This document shows, piece by piece, positions 1 through 12,320 of a DNA stretch of 64,000 nucleotides (within the stretch, counting starts at the first letter, position 1; the number at the start of each line of letters is the position of its first letter). The translations under genes were made by a program, and so were the position numbers. Below the pieces are notes generated by a model, which worked only from the letters and a program-made list of their open reading frames with translations, was not told where the DNA came from and made no database searches. Source of the DNA: Bradysia coprophila (lineage: Eukaryota; Arthropoda; Insecta; Diptera; Sciaridae); NCBI RefSeq assembly GCF_014529535.1, contig NC_050735.1, positions 6,397,739 through 6,461,738 of the forward strand. The letters run 5' to 3'.

Positions 1-34
1 CATTGTGCACACTATATTGCAATGAATTCTATAC

Positions 35-3000
35 CTGGTAAGCGGTTCATTTTGAAAGAACTGGACGTTAATCCAATGCCCATGTAACCATCTCGTCCCT
101 TCGAAATAATTTTCACTTCAAAGTAATATAAGCCACAAGCTGCAGGTATTGGATGATTTGTTCTAACAGATGCTGCATCGTTATGTGATTTTCCCGACCC
201 TGTCGTAGAGAAATTTAATGTAATGGCTGAATCAATTAAGTAAAGGGAATTTATGTTCATTTAGAAAATAATTAATTGTTTGCACATGGTGTGTGCAATG
301 GGGGGGAAGAGGTCAGCATTTAGTTAACATTTTGAATTCGGTTTTGTTTAATTGCTAAAATAAAGAAAGCTTTTTTCTTTGTATAAAATAAATTCGTTTG
401 TCCGTGAATGAGAATTATGGTGACGCAAAACCATTACATAAAAAAAATCCATTGCTCGGAATCCATTCAAATGTCGTATTGTAGCGATCAAAGACAAGGA
501 TAGCCGGGGTGGATAACAATTAATCAAGGCTTGAAAAAGGTGGAATAAACTTTCTGTCGTTAACGTTTTGTAAATCAGTGAGTTTAGAAATAAGTTTTTC
601 AGATTGTTCCCAATTTTTACAGTCGTTACAATTACAATACAGAACAAAATATATGAACGGAAGGCCGATTTACAAATAAGAACCCTTATAAATCTAGTGG
701 TACGGATATTTAAGCGACAAAGGATGAAACGAAAGTATGAATATTAAACTGACTGAATTAGTCAGTAAATTAGTCATTAAATCCCGTCGGCATCCAGTTT
801 ACGTTTATGTTTGTTACGACATCTTTTTGGGAATCATTGCTCGGTTAACTCAAAAATGGTTAACGAAAATTGGATCGGAAATAGTTGTCATTTTTAACCA
901 CAATCAAGAAGATTAGGGATGAACCAGTGCCCCTCGTCACTTTGAGTCCCTCATAAGGCCATGCCTTGAAATCTATACGACGTATTATGATACTAGCCGA
1001 TATGGAAAACATTGGTCTAACAACTTTCAAAGCCGTTAGTGCTTAAAACAATAGTTATTTACGCACACACTTCGCACACTTCGTGCGAAATTGTCGCTCT
1101 TGTTGGAGTTTCCTCTTTTCTCCCCTCGGTTAACAAATAACAATTAACGATGATAGGCCGTGGAAACTCCAAATTCGTGTCAAAATGAAGGTACTGGTCC
1201 CAAATGACGCCTTAAATTTTAAAAGACAAATGAAGGCCTGGCAGCAAATCAAATTATCGTATTTTCAAGTTGTGTGGCTCGACACGCATTTTTAAATTTC
1301 ATTCGTCATTTGGTACTGATACCTTTCGAAACCGAATTGGATTTTCTGTGATGTGTGATTGTCGAAATCAACAATAGCCCCGGCAGGTGCTCAAAAATAC
1401 AAGTCACAGAAAAAATGTTTTTCGAATCGGTTAGTGTAACATTTGAGTTGATTATCGCAAGAGTTTAGTTGACCCAAAAATGAGGCGAGGGAGTGGAGTA
1501 GTATGGTAGATTCAAACAATGTTTTCTAGAAAATAACGAGTGAAAATGAAGATCTGAATTTGAGACGCGGAACAATGGAGATTTTCTGATAATGTCCAGG
1601 GGATTGCGGGAGTTTGAGTAACACTATTCAGTGCTTTATATGGTAATTACTTCTTGATAAGAAAGGTTTTAACTGTAACGACAAAATGAATTGAATAAAA
1701 TCTTAGTATTCCTCAAAAATGTCATTGGCTCGGTCATTGGTTCCGGAGGAGAATGACTGAAACTATTAATATGTTTCATGGGAAGTTGCAAGACTTCATA
1801 ATCTATCTTCGCTTTCACTCTCATGAACAACTGCACGTAAAAGTCAAAGGTTAAGTATCATTCGATGAGATTAGAAATGGAGTGAGCGATCGGGAAAATC
1901 GGATCTCTGTCAATAACAACATTGATTACTAAACTCATGAACTGACAAACGTTGTATAAATTTGGCCATAGTGATGTTACCTTAAAGAGTTAATGGGTCG
2001 CACCAGCATTATTACGAAAAATACGAGATTTTAGTCGATGTCTTGACACAGCTTAAAAGCTTCATAGTGAACCACTGTTCATTTTGACAGTAAAATGAAG
2101 ATCTGGTATGTGTCATTATTAACACTTGCATGGTCGCAATGGTTGTTTAATGAAATTAACTTTGAATTTAAAAAAAAATTGTTGTAAGCAACCTCCCACA
2201 TACAAATACGCCTCTTCTCTTAACAATTGAAAGATGAAAATCAAAATACAATTGATGCTTATCACCAGCACATATGTAAGTGGAGATTCGATCTAAAATT
2301 TATTTTACAAAGTCCAAGACATTTATCAAGTAGTTTCAAGGGGCACTCATGGGATAGATTTCAAAACATTTTCCTCTCTTTATTCTTTTTTGTCTTACAC
2401 ATTTTGGAATGAGAAACGAGTAGAACTGGCAAGTAGCGTAGAAAATTGATTAGACTGTCAGTCGTGTGCTATACACGTTTTTTTAGAGATTTCTTGAGAA
2501 ATAATTGAAAAATGAATAAGCACAGCTTTTAAATCCCGACAACAATCAGTGATTGTCAATCACTAAACATAATTGTTTCTGCAGTGCCAATTAGTAATAA
2601 ATGAGTTAATCATACGCAATTTATCGTCTTATCATTCGCTCACTTTTGTTATTAAAAAGTTAAGATAATGTCCATCCGTCAAATTACACACGAAAAACAA
2701 TGTCGCCAATGTGTGAACTTAAATTCTATATTGATAAAAACATCGACATTTGATGCAGCAAAAGGATTATTTGACTGCGTTATAATATCTACCATATATG
2801 CACACAAACACACACAAAACTGAATCAGCAATTCCTTTATCAAGATTTCAGTCTCGGTGTTTTCTTTTAGTCGAGCCAATAGCGAATTAAAGTTTATTGA
2901 CACTAATGTTATACGACGAATTTCTTTTAATATTATACAAAGAACGACAAATTCTGAATCCTTTGTTTTGATTTTTTTCTTTCTTTTTTTAATGTGAGTT

Positions 3001-3826
3001 CATGTTCGTGTAAATATAATATTGGTAATGACTAAGAGACAATTCGAACGACGACAAAAATAAATAGAAAAAATTGGTCGAACTACGAAAAAAAAAAAAT
3101 CAATTGAGACTGGTAAATACAGACGAGAAAAAAAAACGATTCAACTTACAAAACTTAATGCTCAACAGGTTCTAAAAACCATTTTCATTTTAATTGTTTA
3201 AGAAATGTAATACAATCGTTATCATATACCACACGTAAAGGGGTTGGACGATACACACTTTATGCATAATGTGTTTCAAGTCAGACATTGTTGAATGATT
3301 AAAGTAAAAATCAATGAGACCCGAAAAATAAACAACATTCATGACTTATTTATTTACATTGCGACATGGGTCGACTGTTTTTTTTTTTTTTGTGTGGTGA
3401 AGCAATTTTTCCACTGTCGAAATGGATATATAGCTTTCGCAGCTGTGTACAAAATGACAGCCAATCAGCTGATATGGCTACCTTTTCCAATTTACGCACT
3501 TCTTTTTTACATTTCAACAGCATTGGATGCGATTATCATTTAAATCGCAAAAACTCATTTCATGGCAAAAAGACGCAATTAAAAGGCCAAACTCATGCGA
3601 TGTTAACAATTACGCAAAAGGAATTAATTCATAAATGTCAGTCATTTTAAAATTAAAAATACCTTTGTAATGAACACGTAAATTATTTTGGGTCAATCCA
3701 ATAGATGTACACTTATCTTTGGAGCTCCACGATCGTGGCAAGGGTGTCGCATTTTCGTTCACATTTGGATAGAGGGATTTAATGCGATTCACTGCCTTCG
3801 TCGCGTTATGATAGTTTGGATCCATT
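35..3826 (-). CDS. RanBPM: RanBPM (Ran-binding protein 9/10), partial: two internal exons
   Basis: Two exons of the scaffold protein RanBP9/10 (RanBPM), a subunit of the CTLH/GID ubiquitin-ligase complex. The upstream exon (3663-3826, minus) reads through [16 protein letters not shown] and [13 protein letters not shown], the conserved block just before and at the start of the SPRY domain. The next exon (35-199, minus) reads [20 protein letters not shown] and RDGYMGIGL, the core of the RanBPM SPRY domain, ending MNRLPG. Phases agree: the donor after AAA-G at 3663/3662 joins the acceptor at 200/199 to give Gly, and the second exon ends in CCA-G before GT at 34/33. The gene continues beyond position 1 (rest of SPRY, LisH, CTLH, CRA not in view). 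An ATG at 3825 may be the start or may be internal, since an AG acceptor (3828/3827) sits one base before it; no N-terminal Gln/Pro-rich exon was found. Identification is firm; the 5' end is not. Confidence 0.9.
200..3662 (-). other. RanBPM intron, about 3.5 kb
   Basis: This sequence lies between the two RanBPM exons. It is AT-rich with homopolymer tracts (for example 2990-3140). No coding exon, RNA gene or complete transposon was recognised. A second in-frame acceptor AG at 228/227 would add nine codons to the downstream exon. Confidence 0.7.
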
Positions 3827-4078
3827 CTATTTTGTTGAAGCAAATTTTATTTTTAAAAAAATTACTGTGCACTTCACATATGAAACGTATTGTCAGCCAT
3901 TTATAACTTTTTTTTGTATGTGTTTTCGATTTGTTTTACTATGAAAGTTTGCTTTGTTACGAATGAGTGAATTTGATTCTGCAATGTCAGCAGGGTTGTG
4001 TAATGTTTTTATGTGTGGAGTTAATAAACGCTGTACGGATTGGCGGTTTGTTTTAAAACGAAAATTGGTATTTATCTC

Positions 4079-4512
4079 CAAGGTTCTGAAAGAACAGGTT
4101 AAGACACCCACGAAGTCGGATGACAAACACATTTTGACAAATAAATACATTTTGTTGAACACAATCATTACAGATTGTTTGAAATGTCAACTTGAAGAAA
4201 AAAAAAAGTTTTTATCAAGTTGACATTTCAAACAATCTGTAATCAAAGTATATAAACACTGAAGGTAGCGCAGATCCGCAAAAAATAATTTTCATAACGT
4301 TGGACACAAGTAAAATGGAGTAAAATTCACTTTGTTTATATTCAGCCGAAAGTCGGGATCCGTATTTTTTGCCATTCCCTGAGGGTTTGCGGTACCTTCA
4401 GTGTTTTTATACTTTATCTGTAATGAGTCTATTCCATAAAATTTGTGTGTCACCACCTTCGCGATCAACTCAAAAGTGTCTTAACGGTCTAACCTGATCT
4501 TTCAGAACCTTG
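4079..4512. mobile_element. Fold-back DNA element, CAAGGTTC family, 434 bp
   Basis: Starts CAAGGTTCTGAAAGAAC and ends with the matching inverted sequence CTTTCAGAACCTTG. It is flanked on both sides by ATTTATCTC (4070-4078 and 4513-4521), a perfect 9-bp direct repeat consistent with a target duplication. The interior holds a second hairpin with about 32-bp arms (around 4166-4243) separated by an A-rich loop. There is no transposase frame, so the element is non-autonomous. The same ends occur at 5398, 46826, 47599 and 48358. Confidence 0.85.
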
Positions 4513-5304
4513 ATTTATCTCAACGTTCTAACAGAACTGTACATCGAACATGGTTATATCAAATCTTGAGTTGATAACGAAGACGTTGACATCAACATTT
4601 TCTGGCTCCTTCATCGACTTAGATAAGAATTTGCTGTGTTCTAGAAAATGTATATGGATAAAATGGGTTGTGTTTTTCGCCATGTTAAGAAGAAGAAGAA
4701 GAATGACATTTCAGGTCTATGACGCTTAGTAAATACACAATTTGTGAAACTATTTATGTTTCAGGCATGTAGTATCCGTTGAAAATTGGTCTATATCTCA
4801 ATTTCAATAGATCGTTGAAGTGAAAAATCAAAAAGAAAATGTTCACATTGGCGCTGGTGATCAGTTTCGCCGGTCAAACCATGAACTTTCATCACAACCC
4901 AACCATTGAACCGTTAAAATTTTGGTGCTAGTTGTATGTCAGAACCTTCATTTATAAGAGTATGAAAAAAGGTTGTTGGGAAGGTAATTCACGCCGTAAA
5001 TATGATTCAGAATTTGAATTTTTGATGAATCGATGAACCAGTGAACTAAACAATAAATTTTGAGCACCGGACAACTGAAATACGACATATTTTGCCATGA
5101 TTTTTGGTTATGAAATGTCAGGTTTTTCCGAACGATATATTGTCATTTATACTATACTATATACGCATTCTTCTATAATAAAGCGAGTTGACCAAACACA
5201 ACTCTGTCTTTGATTTGGTTGTTGTGCGTTTCCAAAGAATTTATATACTGATATAAGACGGGTACGGAACACAAAATGCGAGATCAACACATCGCGAGAT
5301 TTTT

Positions 5305-5752
5305 GACATTAGGCGAGATAAATCGGCAACGGTAGTCTGTTTTGGCTATCTACATTTTTTAAATTATAGCGCGACCTTCATAAATTCTTAATCAGAGCAA
5401 GGTTCTGAAAGAACAGGTTAAGACATAGAGTTACACTCGAGAGGTAAATTACATGGACACCCAGACATGTTTAAAAAAGACAGCGCCACCATGCCACCTC
5501 TCGAGTGGCCCACAAATGTTGACAAATAGATGCTTTTTGTTATAAAAAAATGTTTTTATCAAGTTGTCATTCGAACAATCTGTAATGAGTCTGTTCAATA
5601 AAATTCGTGTGTCACCGCCTTCGTGATCAACTCAGAAGTGTATTAACCTGTTCTTTCAGAACCTTGAATCAGAGTGTGCTAAAATTTTTAAAATGTGGAT
5701 AACCTAAACAGACAAACCAGACTACCGTTGCCGATTTATCTTGCCTAAAGTC
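5305..5752. mobile_element. Fold-back element interrupted by a second element
   Basis: Left arm (5305 to about 5370) and right arm (about 5676-5752) are inverted copies sharing GATAAATCGGCAACGGTAGT. Their loop contains a complete 269-bp CAAGGTTC element plus its 8-bp target duplication, so the host element was about 171 bp before the second insertion. There is no coding capacity. Confidence 0.75.
5398..5666. mobile_element. CAAGGTTC-family element with perfect 8-bp target duplication
   Basis: Ends are CAAGGTTC and GAACCTTG, inside inverted repeats that extend through GAAAGAACAGGTTAAGACA on the left and the matching GTGTCACCGCC...AACCTGTTC side on the right. It is flanked by AATCAGAG at 5390-5397 and 5667-5674. 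The 8-bp duplication and short ends suggest a hAT-like mobiliser (inference). It sits in the loop of another fold-back element. Confidence 0.88.
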
Positions 5753-6561
5753 TTTTGTGTGGTTCGTATGGACAGACCATACGTGGTTTGTACTTTCATT
5801 GGTTAAAACGTATCCATAGAGACCTAACCAAATTATTGTGGACGAAATTTTTGCAAAAGCGTTCAGGTTATGGCTCTAAGTATGTTTTCGTTCGTTTTCG
5901 GCTCGTCAAAATTCTTTTTTACCGTACGTTGGTACAGATGGAACAGATCTATACCAAATAGAGTATACGTCACAAAGTTGCAATAGTAATTAGCGTGTTT
6001 GTCTTGGCCAGCGGGTTTTAGGCTTTTCACTTGTTGTAGCCCGAAACGAAGCGAATAGAAAATGTCGTATGTTCAAAAACTATGTTGAAAGTTGAAACTG
6101 AGTCAGAGTATTATGCGATAGGAAAGCTCTGATGGCCTGCAGAAGCGTAAGCATTTTTTTCAGTACATAATTCATTCTTTGTGCTCCATTTTCTGGAGAG
6201 ATTCACGCCGTAAGTGTGCCTAAAATTTGAATTTTAAGTGAACGATTTGATGAAAAAGTGAACCAAAAAATACATTATTTCAACGATTTCAACGCTTCCC
6301 TGTATGAAAATGAAGCTACGTTAAAAAGACCTCCGCACTTTCCATTTTGAATTTCGACCGCACTTACGGCATGAATAGTCAGGGCTGTAAAATTTAGGGA
6401 GATCACAGATGCAACGTAACCATAGGTGTTTACGAAGTTATTTTAAGCGAAAGTACCTAAAATCGACCAAGACAAAATTTACAACAAGCGAAACCTAAGA
6501 TCATTCGTTCAAAATAATAAGCGCAATAAGTAAATTTAACAATTAAGACTGGCCGCATGAA

Positions 6562-6620
6562 AGGCTGTAAACTTTGAAAGTGGTGTGTTACGTGAGGTGT
6601 GTCCCCAAAGTTTACAGCCT
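6562..6620. repeat. Short inverted repeat
   Basis: GGCTGTAAACTTTG and its inverse CAAAGTTTACAGCC are separated by about 30 bases, forming a small hairpin. Nothing links it to a gene. Confidence 0.6.
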
Positions 6621-7270
6621 TCGCCGCATGTTACCACGACAAACCGACATGTCGCCAACACTACAAACAAGCTCTTTTACATACCTAAATATTAGCATTT
6701 TAGCTGAAGCAAGCGAACAAATATGTAATGATTTGAGTGATCCGCGATATTTCTGAGACATAACCGACCGACATAGCTCCATTTTGTAAATTTTGTTGAA
6801 TTTGTCCTCAGCTTTTCTGAAGTGTTTTATGTTTGAAATATTGACTGATTGGTAAGCCAAATTTTAGAAATTGTATGTGTTCTATTGAATTGAAATGCTT
6901 ACTTATGTTTTGTAAAAAAAAATGGTAGCCTCAGCTGAACTGTCAGCCCATTTCGCAGTATGAAGAAAGTTTCTTGTCTCTCGCCTAATAAATAAAAAGA
7001 AATCTAAACAACTATCAGATTGGTTCGAGGAATTCAACGTCCAAGTACAATTGAATCTAGAGTTGTTATACAAAAAATTGCTGAATCATTCTTCAGACTT
7101 GGGAACTGATTTTTTGTGTTAAATTTGAATTGATATTGGCATGAGACTATAGCGACATTTGCATATGTCTACTGTACCATCGGGTGCATCAATGTTATAC
7201 TAGTTTTCTAACATATCTTCTGTTGAAATTTAACCAGTGGAACTCATTTTCAGGCCACAGGAACATAAAA

Positions 7271-7909
7271 ATGGATTCACTCCTATTTACGGAGAAGTCG
7301 ATGAATTACCTTATCAGCAACTTAACGCAAGTGCAGGCCGATCAATGCTCCGACGAATTTCTGACAATATTAAACAAGCTTATCGGAGTTGCTACTGAAT
7401 TATCAGTACTCGTGACATCGAAGCGAGAAGAAGTTGCCTCGCGACAAAAACGTCGACTTACCAACACTAGTTCATCATCAGACGATGTTCGGTGCGTTTC
7501 TGCCGATATTGAGACTGTACAAGTGGATTCAGACAGCGAAGAATCGATATTTTCGATCGGAAGTTCCATGCAAAATCCATCGACATCATTGGACGCTCAA
7601 TCTGAAACAGTGATCGAAATCGCGTCGCCAAGTATTCGTTTGAAACGGATGGATTTGACTGTGCCGAGTGAAACCGGTAGCAGACGGTGCGCGGTTAAAT
7701 TACGTCGAGTCGATATGACATTGGAATCGATGCGTACACCGAAGCGGAATGACGATTCTGGACCCAGTCAAACCGAAAAAAAGAAAGCCACCCCAGTGAA
7801 GGTAAGCTTAAATGAAAATATTTCCGAGACCAGTGTAAGGAAATCCATAGGGCAGTATACGTATTACGACTATCACAAGCGATATAGCGATGTCTGTTCA
7901 ATGCAATGA
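7271..7909 (+). CDS. Unrecognised Ser-rich, probably nuclear protein (212 aa as drawn)
   Basis: I do not recognise this protein. The ATG at 7271 is preferred over an upstream in-frame ATG at 7184, because a good splice acceptor (TTTTCAG ending 7253) lies between them and implies a 5'-UTR intron. The N-terminal 60 residues look helical and hydrophobic (MDSLLFTEKSMNYLISNLTQ), followed by KRR, a run TSSSSDD, an acidic stretch DSDSEES, and basic S/T-P motifs (SPSIRLKR, RTPKR) typical of phosphorylated nuclear proteins. Composition looks coding and is more GC-rich than the flanks. A strong donor, AAG|GTAAGC at 7801/7802, falls in frame after codon 177; the gene may splice there and continue to an unfound exon, or read on to the stop at 7907-7909. 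AATAAA at 8152-8157 could serve as poly(A) signal for the unspliced form. A real gene is likely; its 3' end is uncertain. Confidence 0.6.
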   Translation: MDSLLFTEKSMNYLISNLTQVQADQCSDEFLTILNKLIGVATELSVLVTSKREEVASRQKRRLTNTSSSSDDVRCVSADIETVQVDSDSEESIFSIGSSMQNPSTSLDAQSETVIEIASPSIRLKRMDLTVPSETGSRRCAVKLRRVDMTLESMRTPKRNDDSGPSQTEKKKATPVKVSLNENISETSVRKSIGQYTYYDYHKRYSDVCSMQ

Positions 7910-8720
7910 AAATTTGTTACTTGAAAATTGACCACGGGTTCGAAAATTTGGCATTGGGTTTCGCATTGAAATTTTTATTTTTTGACTTGAATTTACACAG
8001 CTTGAAAATTGGTCAGGAGACCAACCACTCTATATGAATTTGGAAAAATTTCGATTTTTGGACTTGACACGAAAACATTTTGTATTTATGAAAGCATTGA
8101 ATGATGAATCGATTGAGGGACTTGAAAACTGCATGAAGTTTAGAAGAAGAAAATAAAATAATGAAAAACCGAACATCCAATTTTTTCCGATCACTGAGTC
8201 AAGAAATGTTTGCTAGCAACAGAATGCTATGTACAGAAAAAGATTTCCATTTTTTTTCAATAAATTCAGATATGTTTATAATCGTTGAACTAACGCTGGT
8301 TAAATACTTGTTGCTATCACAATTCCACGTCTTTGTTATAATGAAATTGTTCTTCAAATAAACGAGGAACATTAAAAGTGATCTGTTTCATATCAGAATA
8401 GTGTCATCGACACAAAACGTCTCCTCCAAATAATTGTTTCTTACAAGGACTATTTTTTAAGACATTTACCCAGGTTTCACCAATTTTCGCATTATTTTGA
8501 TGAAATTATTGTTGGAAAAGTGAAAATGTTGAGAAAATGAACCTATCAAGAGTCCCTGTGCACAATCGCAGAAGAGCATGAACGTAGAAAAACTGACAGT
8601 TGGAGAAATCGACTTGGTTTTACCCTTTTTACTCCCCAAGTCCATATTCAATTTTGGAAGTGTTTGTAAAAATGTAGGAAAATTTAGAAAAATGAAAAAA
8701 AAAATTCTTAAAAATGGCTA
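7910..8720. other. 3' flank of the Ser-rich gene
   Basis: AT-rich. Contains AATAAA at 8152-8157. No further exon or repeat was recognised. Confidence 0.5.
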
Positions 8721-8936
8721 GTTACACTGTCAACAAAGAGTTGAAAATCCTACCTGTAGCAGGTAACTTTGCCGCCAGGTATTGTACGATGTATATTATA
8801 CATTATCTACCACAGCTGCATTTTTTGTATGTACGTAGCATTACAGCTGTGGCAGCTATTGAAGATAAAATGGAAACAAAGTTACCTTCCACAGGAAAGA
8901 TTTTCAACTCTTTGTTGTCAGTTTACACTTGGTTAC
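8721..8936. repeat. Imperfect fold-back element, about 216 bp
   Basis: Left side GTTACACTGTCAACAAAGAG and right side CTCTTTGTTGTCAGTTTACA are inverted copies. Similarity continues through GTTGAAAATC and AGGTAACTTTG to a centre near ACAGCTG. A 172-codon frame crosses it but is generated by the repeat and is not taken as a gene. Confidence 0.7.
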
Positions 8937-9177
8937 ATATCGTCTACCTCGTGACAAAACGTCTTTCTCCTAACGAGCCATCAGAACAGTCGGAGCGTTT
9001 GCTGCGACTGAGCCCCGTACAAACCCGTATATCTATTGCGTACGTGACCCTAGTGCGTCTGTCACCCTACTTTGACCGTAAGCCTATTGCGCCGGTTAAT
9101 GTAGTTAAAGTAAAATTATTATGTAATATGTACATCTTACAAATTGCGCATAGCGCAATTACGAAGCCCCGTACGAC

Positions 9178-9545
9178 GTTCCTTTCAAATGAAACAAAAA
9201 TTTCAAATCGCCCTAAAATTTTATTTTTTTGAAGGGCCTAGTATCGGCCTCAGTCCGAGGACCCAAATTTAAAAAATTTTTCAACTACATTCTATTCGGC
9301 CTTTGATTACCTCCCAAATGAAACAAAAATTACGAAAAACGGATGAAATTTGCTCGAGCTATATGTAAAATACACATAGGGCCCTAGTAGTGGCCTTAGT
9401 CCAAGGACCCAAATTTAATTTTTTTTCAACGACATTCTATTCGGCCTTTGATTACCTTCCAAATCAAACAAAAATTACGAAAAACGAATGAAATTTACTC
9501 GAGTTCTATGTAAAATACACATAGGGCCCTAGTAGCATTTCACTT
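9178..9545. repeat. 145-bp tandem repeat, about 2.5 copies
   Basis: Copies begin at AGGGCC at about 9233, 9378 and 9523, exactly 145 bases apart. Shared blocks include GAGGACCCAAATTTAA, ATTCTATTCGGCCTTTGATT and AAATACACATAGGGCCC. A partial copy precedes the first. Probably an internal array of the mobile element whose end lies near 9978. Confidence 0.8.
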
Positions 9546-9978
9546 CTAAGGCCCTAACTCACGGTCCACTCACCCGATTTAAAAAAAACTTTTTTTTCCT
9601 GGATTGGTATTGACAATACCTATCATTTGCCGTGTCATTTACATTTCCATCGTTTATGTTGCCATAAATATCACCAAAAGACCTTAAATCACTTAGGTGG
9701 CCCTAACTCACGAAGGGCCGACCCGAATATGCCCATCTTCGAACTTAGCCTCACTATTTCGACTATCTTTCAGGGAAAAAAAAATTTTTTGAAATCGGAT
9801 TTGATTTACTCAAGATATCGACGTGACAGACGGACAGACGGACAGACAAAATTTTTATTGCAGATTCGTCATCTATGAACATAGGCAAACACTTTGCCCT
9901 TACCGTCTGCTTCGAATTCCATCAATTACACACGGCATCGTAATCCTATAAGCCCCTTTGTACTTCGTACGGGGCTAA
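9546..9978. repeat. Probable transposable-element remnant ending in GTACGGGGCTA
   Basis: Contains a GACGGACAGAC reiteration (about 9825-9850) and ends AGCCCC...GTACTTCGTACGGGGCT, a small hairpin. AGCCCCGTAC also occurs at about 9012 in the opposite orientation, suggesting that roughly 9010-9978 is one element. No coding domain survives, so the class is not assigned. Confidence 0.5.
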
Positions 9979-10049
9979 AAACATAATGAAATTTCATTGT
10001 GTTTAAATGTCTACGCCGGTTTGTCACGAGATAGACGATGTAATCGATT

Positions 10050-10446
10050 ATAAGAGCTTTTGAAAACGTACATACCGAAATCGGACGTATTTTCCAGTGG
10101 ACGTTTTTATGTTAATTTTCGGATGCAGAGGAACCACTAGAAACTCATCAAAATAACCAAATTTTTCCCTATATTATCAAGAGCCCATATCTCTTAGTGT
10201 TATTCCCTGAAAGAACATACAATACCTTTCCAATGACACATATAGCGTTCGTGTATCTGGAGATAACTCCATAATACACAAAAGTGTATGTTTTCGGTTT
10301 TCGACCGCTTCCCACTCCTACGCAAGCATCGAGGAATTCAAAAAAATATATTTTTGGCTTCTATGGAGCAATATACCTATCTAGATCTAGACGCACATAA
10401 AAAAGTCAACTGAAACTGATCCTATTTCAAAAGAATCCCACTTATA
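10050..10446. mobile_element. Diverged inverted-repeat element, same family as 24358-24846
   Basis: Left end CCGAAATCGGACGTATTTTC, internal blocks near AATACCTTTCCAATGACA and TGTTTTCGGTTTT, and right end GGCTTCTATGG...CCTATCTAGA...TTTCAAAAGAATCCC match the element at 24.4-24.8 kb in the same order. The copy is decayed and has no coding capacity. Confidence 0.65.
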
Positions 10447-12320
10447 CGAAAGAAAGACAGTCTTGATACTGATGGAGAAATGTTGTCCATATCATTTATC
10501 ATCGCTTAGTTATTGTCAGACAATTAAAATTTATTCACTTCCCTCACAATGTTCAATTTTGCAACGAAATAATCCACGAGCGTCCTTGAAACGAATATAA
10601 TTCTTCTAATGATCGGACAATATAAACACACAATAAATTACTAAATTTATGAGAAATATATACCTAGCCGATTAATGTAATTGGGATTACGTTGCAAAAT
10701 GTGCGCGCAAACAAGCACACAATATTTTAATATCCAATGCCTTGGAATTGTTGAGGTATATTGCATATGCAGAAATATGCCTTGAATTTAACCAATTGAA
10801 CAGAATTTTGTATTTTGCATTCATCAAGTGATCTATCAACCAAATGAATTCATATTTTATTGCCATAATATTTTCTCATTAAGACAAATTAAAAAATGTG
10901 TGCGCCAGCAACGTCAAAACTTTAAAAACTTCAATCGCTTGTTACTTTTGCATAATCCATTTATATTGATAAGTGGGGAAAGGTGGGAGCTTTTTTTTCT
11001 TAGGAAATAAAGTAAAAAACGCTACCATCTTATCTTGGATGAAAATGCATTATGCAAGAGGTATGTACGAGCGATTGAAATTTCCGATGTTGTTACCTCG
11101 ACTGACAATAGTTATTTTCGATAGGTTTCCAGCACGAGCCGGAGGCGAGTTCTGGAAACGAATTCACTAAAAAAGCCTTTCAGCATAAGTTAGTAGCAAC
11201 GTTTTTCCTAAACGACGTCGGAAATACGAGTCGAAGTCGAGATATTTCAACACTAGTTAGGAAATAGTTATTTATACAACCGAGTGATAAATGCTAGATG
11301 TGCCAAAATCTCCAAACTAATTTTTGATAAATTGTTAAGTAAAAGTCTTCACTTTCCGTAACTGAGTTGAGAAATCTGTAATTTTGACGATCTTCAACCT
11401 GTTGAATACGTAAGACATTTTCTCAGAAATAGTCCTTGACAATTTTCTCTTTGTTTTGCTATTGAGTGTAGGATAATAGTTTTTGGCTTAGGCTTAAATT
11501 TTTACGTAAAAATACAAGGAGAGATTACAGTTTTAAATTGTATCTAAGTTCACGAACTGCCTAAGACTAATTATACTTCCACGTTCATAGCCATACAGTC
11601 CCATCAATAGTTTACAAATACAATTCAAACTACAAAATATAAAATCCTAACAAAGAGTGGCTCTTTAGACTGCGTACGCTTTCCTCTCTCTCGTGCAATC
11701 TTTCATCTTATGATAATTTTGGAACGACTTTGAAATTTTACCTTTGCTATGGTCGTTCACAATCTAAAGATTCTGAAACAGATTAACTTTAGATCAGTTG
11801 CCAAAACGAAACGATTGTTCCAATCCAGCCCCATCTTTTTGATTAAAATAGAAAATGAAAACTAGGAAAATGAAAAAGTATCAAAACTAAATTTTTTGTT
11901 TATTTCTAGCGGCAGCGAAAGGACACAAAATATTATTTCAAGATACAAATGCCGAAAGGCAAAAAGAAACCAACGTCCAAGTAAACTGATTGGAAATACA
12001 CCTTTTATAATAGTTAAAATGTAAATTTTACTAAAACAGTAAAGAACCTAAAAGATTAGGAAAGCGAAAAAAATTGTTTTTATTGATTCTATCATTATCT
12101 AGAAAAATCTGGAAAATCTATGATTGATACTCGGAAATAATCTCTAAAAATTCTATGCAGTCAGTGAAACTTAGACATGAATTTGCTTCAAATTCATCTG
12201 GTCCTCTTTCATCCGACATTCGAGTTTACTATCGTAGAACGGATAAAACGCGTCGAGCATTGTTTTTTCATTCGGAACACATTTAAAATATCTAATGTGA
12301 ATTGGAAAAGTCATTTTTCA
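10447..12320. other. AT-rich intergenic sequence
   Basis: No gene, RNA or complete repeat was recognised. A short palindromic TTTCCAGCACGAGCCGGAGG...TTCTGGAAA hairpin lies at about 11126-11158. Confidence 0.5.

Larger units (their letters stand above)
3827..7253. other. Gene-free stretch made largely of fold-back DNA transposons
   Basis: Between the RanBPM exon and the Ser-rich gene. It holds the elements at 4079-4512 and 5305-5752, one end of the GGTATGGTC family at about 5763-5802, and two diverged copies of a sequence containing ATTCACGCCGTAA (about 4985 and 6203). No exon was recognised. Confidence 0.6.

Noticed and set aside
8714-9232. 172-codon plus-strand open frame
   Set aside because: Most of it is the two arms of a fold-back element plus transposon-like sequence; the protein has no domain.
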